A stretch of 64,000 bases of DNA from Calothrix sp. 336/3 (GTDB lineage: Bacteria; Cyanobacteriota; Cyanobacteriia; Cyanobacteriales; Nostocaceae), in the NCBI RefSeq assembly GCF_000734895.2, contig NZ_CP011382.1:4132700-4196699 (forward strand), written 5' to 3'. Of the stretch, positions 63,593 through 64,000 are shown piece after piece. The notes under the pieces are model-generated. The model worked only from the letters and a program-made list of their open reading frames with translations. It ran no database searches and had not been told where the DNA came from. The translations under genes were made by a program, and so were the position numbers. Numbering within the stretch: position 1 is the stretch's first letter; each line of letters begins with the position of its first letter.

Positions 63593-64000
63593 GGGCTTTT
63601 TTTATACCAATAATCTCCACTGTCAAGGTTAGTTAGCACCGTCAGATGGTTGTTACAGGGTAAAAATGGGAAGAAACAGTGTCTAGCTGTTTACCTACTT
63701 TTTTGCCTAGTGATTTTCTGAGTGGTGTACTTTTGAGGAAAAAGGGGGGAGGGAAAAAGATGACTCTCAGTCAATACGGTTCAGTTAAGGGTAAGCTGCG
63801 ACACATCTATTTTTTATATAAGACGTGGGTAGGATGCCCACACTACAATCATTCTGCGTTTTTAACTTATATAATTTAGCTGCACACAGCTTATTTAGTT
63901 CTGAAATATCTCCCAACGCTTATCTTTTAACTCTCCATCTTTTCCTGCAATTAGCAAAAATTTATTTTTTGCAAGATGACTTTTGTACTATTTGAGAGCA
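63593..64000. other. Right-edge spacer with a hairpin
   Basis: This 408-bp region has no credible gene. It contains a hairpin GTGGG-TAGGATG-CCCAC (63825-63841), followed by ACTACAA. This shares its context with the hairpin at 41604-41620, so both may belong to one dispersed palindrome family. The rest is AT-rich. Confidence 0.45.
63825..63841. repeat. GTGGG/CCCAC hairpin with ACTACAA flank
   Basis: A 5-bp stem with a 7-base loop (a further T-G pair is possible), followed by ACTACAA as in the hairpin near the insertion sequence. Confidence 0.45.

Noticed and set aside
63679..63879. 66-codon gene near the right edge
   Set aside because: Its composition (poly-Lys/Gly run) and a palindromic repeat inside make a real gene unlikely; there is no good start signal.

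Overview
The window looks like chromosomal DNA of a filamentous, probably heterocyst-forming (Nostocales-type) cyanobacterium. The sequence supports this in several ways. The octamer GCGATCGC (HIP1) occurs very often. Genes of oxygenic phototrophs are present (Ycf51-like and Psb32/TPM-like proteins, a GUN4-domain protein, a cyanobacterial group-2-type sigma factor, a GH57 alpha-glucan enzyme). Heptamer AATTCGT tandem repeats and small palindromic dispersed repeats of the kind known from Nostoc-like genomes are also present. No tRNA, rRNA or CRISPR array was found.

Layout. 1-8108 (minus): an exopolysaccharide operon with glycosyltransferases of families 2, 4 and WecG/TagA/CpsF, an O-antigen-ligase-like membrane protein, a CysE-like acetyltransferase and a Wzc-type tyrosine autokinase; its last gene runs off the left edge. 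8109-9534: a long AT-rich stretch without a recognisable gene. 9535-14458: a membrane histidine kinase facing an ArsR-type regulator, an aminotransferase and an Fe-ADH-type dehydrogenase. 14791-19552: a peptidoglycan-binding-domain protein, a MITE-like element, a Ycf51-like protein, the rpmG-rpsR-exoribonuclease group and an RDD membrane protein.

20122-28606 (plus) is the most unusual part. Nine same-strand genes encode a GNAT-like protein, three Rieske oxygenases (two of them clear paralogues), two different diiron-type proteins, a plant-type [2Fe-2S] ferredoxin, a membrane fatty-acid/sterol hydroxylase-family protein and a left-handed-helix acyltransferase. It reads as an oxygenase-rich tailoring pathway, perhaps for a lipid or a small metabolite, without a visible scaffold-building enzyme. 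I do not recognise the whole set as a named pathway.

28985-31786 encodes a PhnDCE-type phosphonate/phosphite/phosphate importer. 31991-40638 holds iron-sulfur and conserved small proteins, a Dps with a histidine-type ferroxidase centre, carB, a sigma factor and a DUF760 protein. 40904-51644 contains mutT, an ISAzo13-type insertion sequence with inverted repeats, mnmA, a SPOR-like protein, the NAD(P)HX repair enzyme, a MidA-family methyltransferase, a 31-residue membrane peptide, a beta-hydroxyacid dehydrogenase and sat. 51963-63592 contains a caspase-fold protein whose catalytic pair is replaced, dxr, a GUN4-domain protein next to a small protein sharing its N-terminal module, a GH57 enzyme, dapB, cobH and a Psb32/TPM protein.

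At finer scale, a 27-bp palindromic repeat targets HIP1 sites. It has entered two reading frames (46411-46445 and, doubled, 47409-47470) without breaking them, and a further copy lies in a spacer at 40139-40173. Its stems show a compensatory base change.
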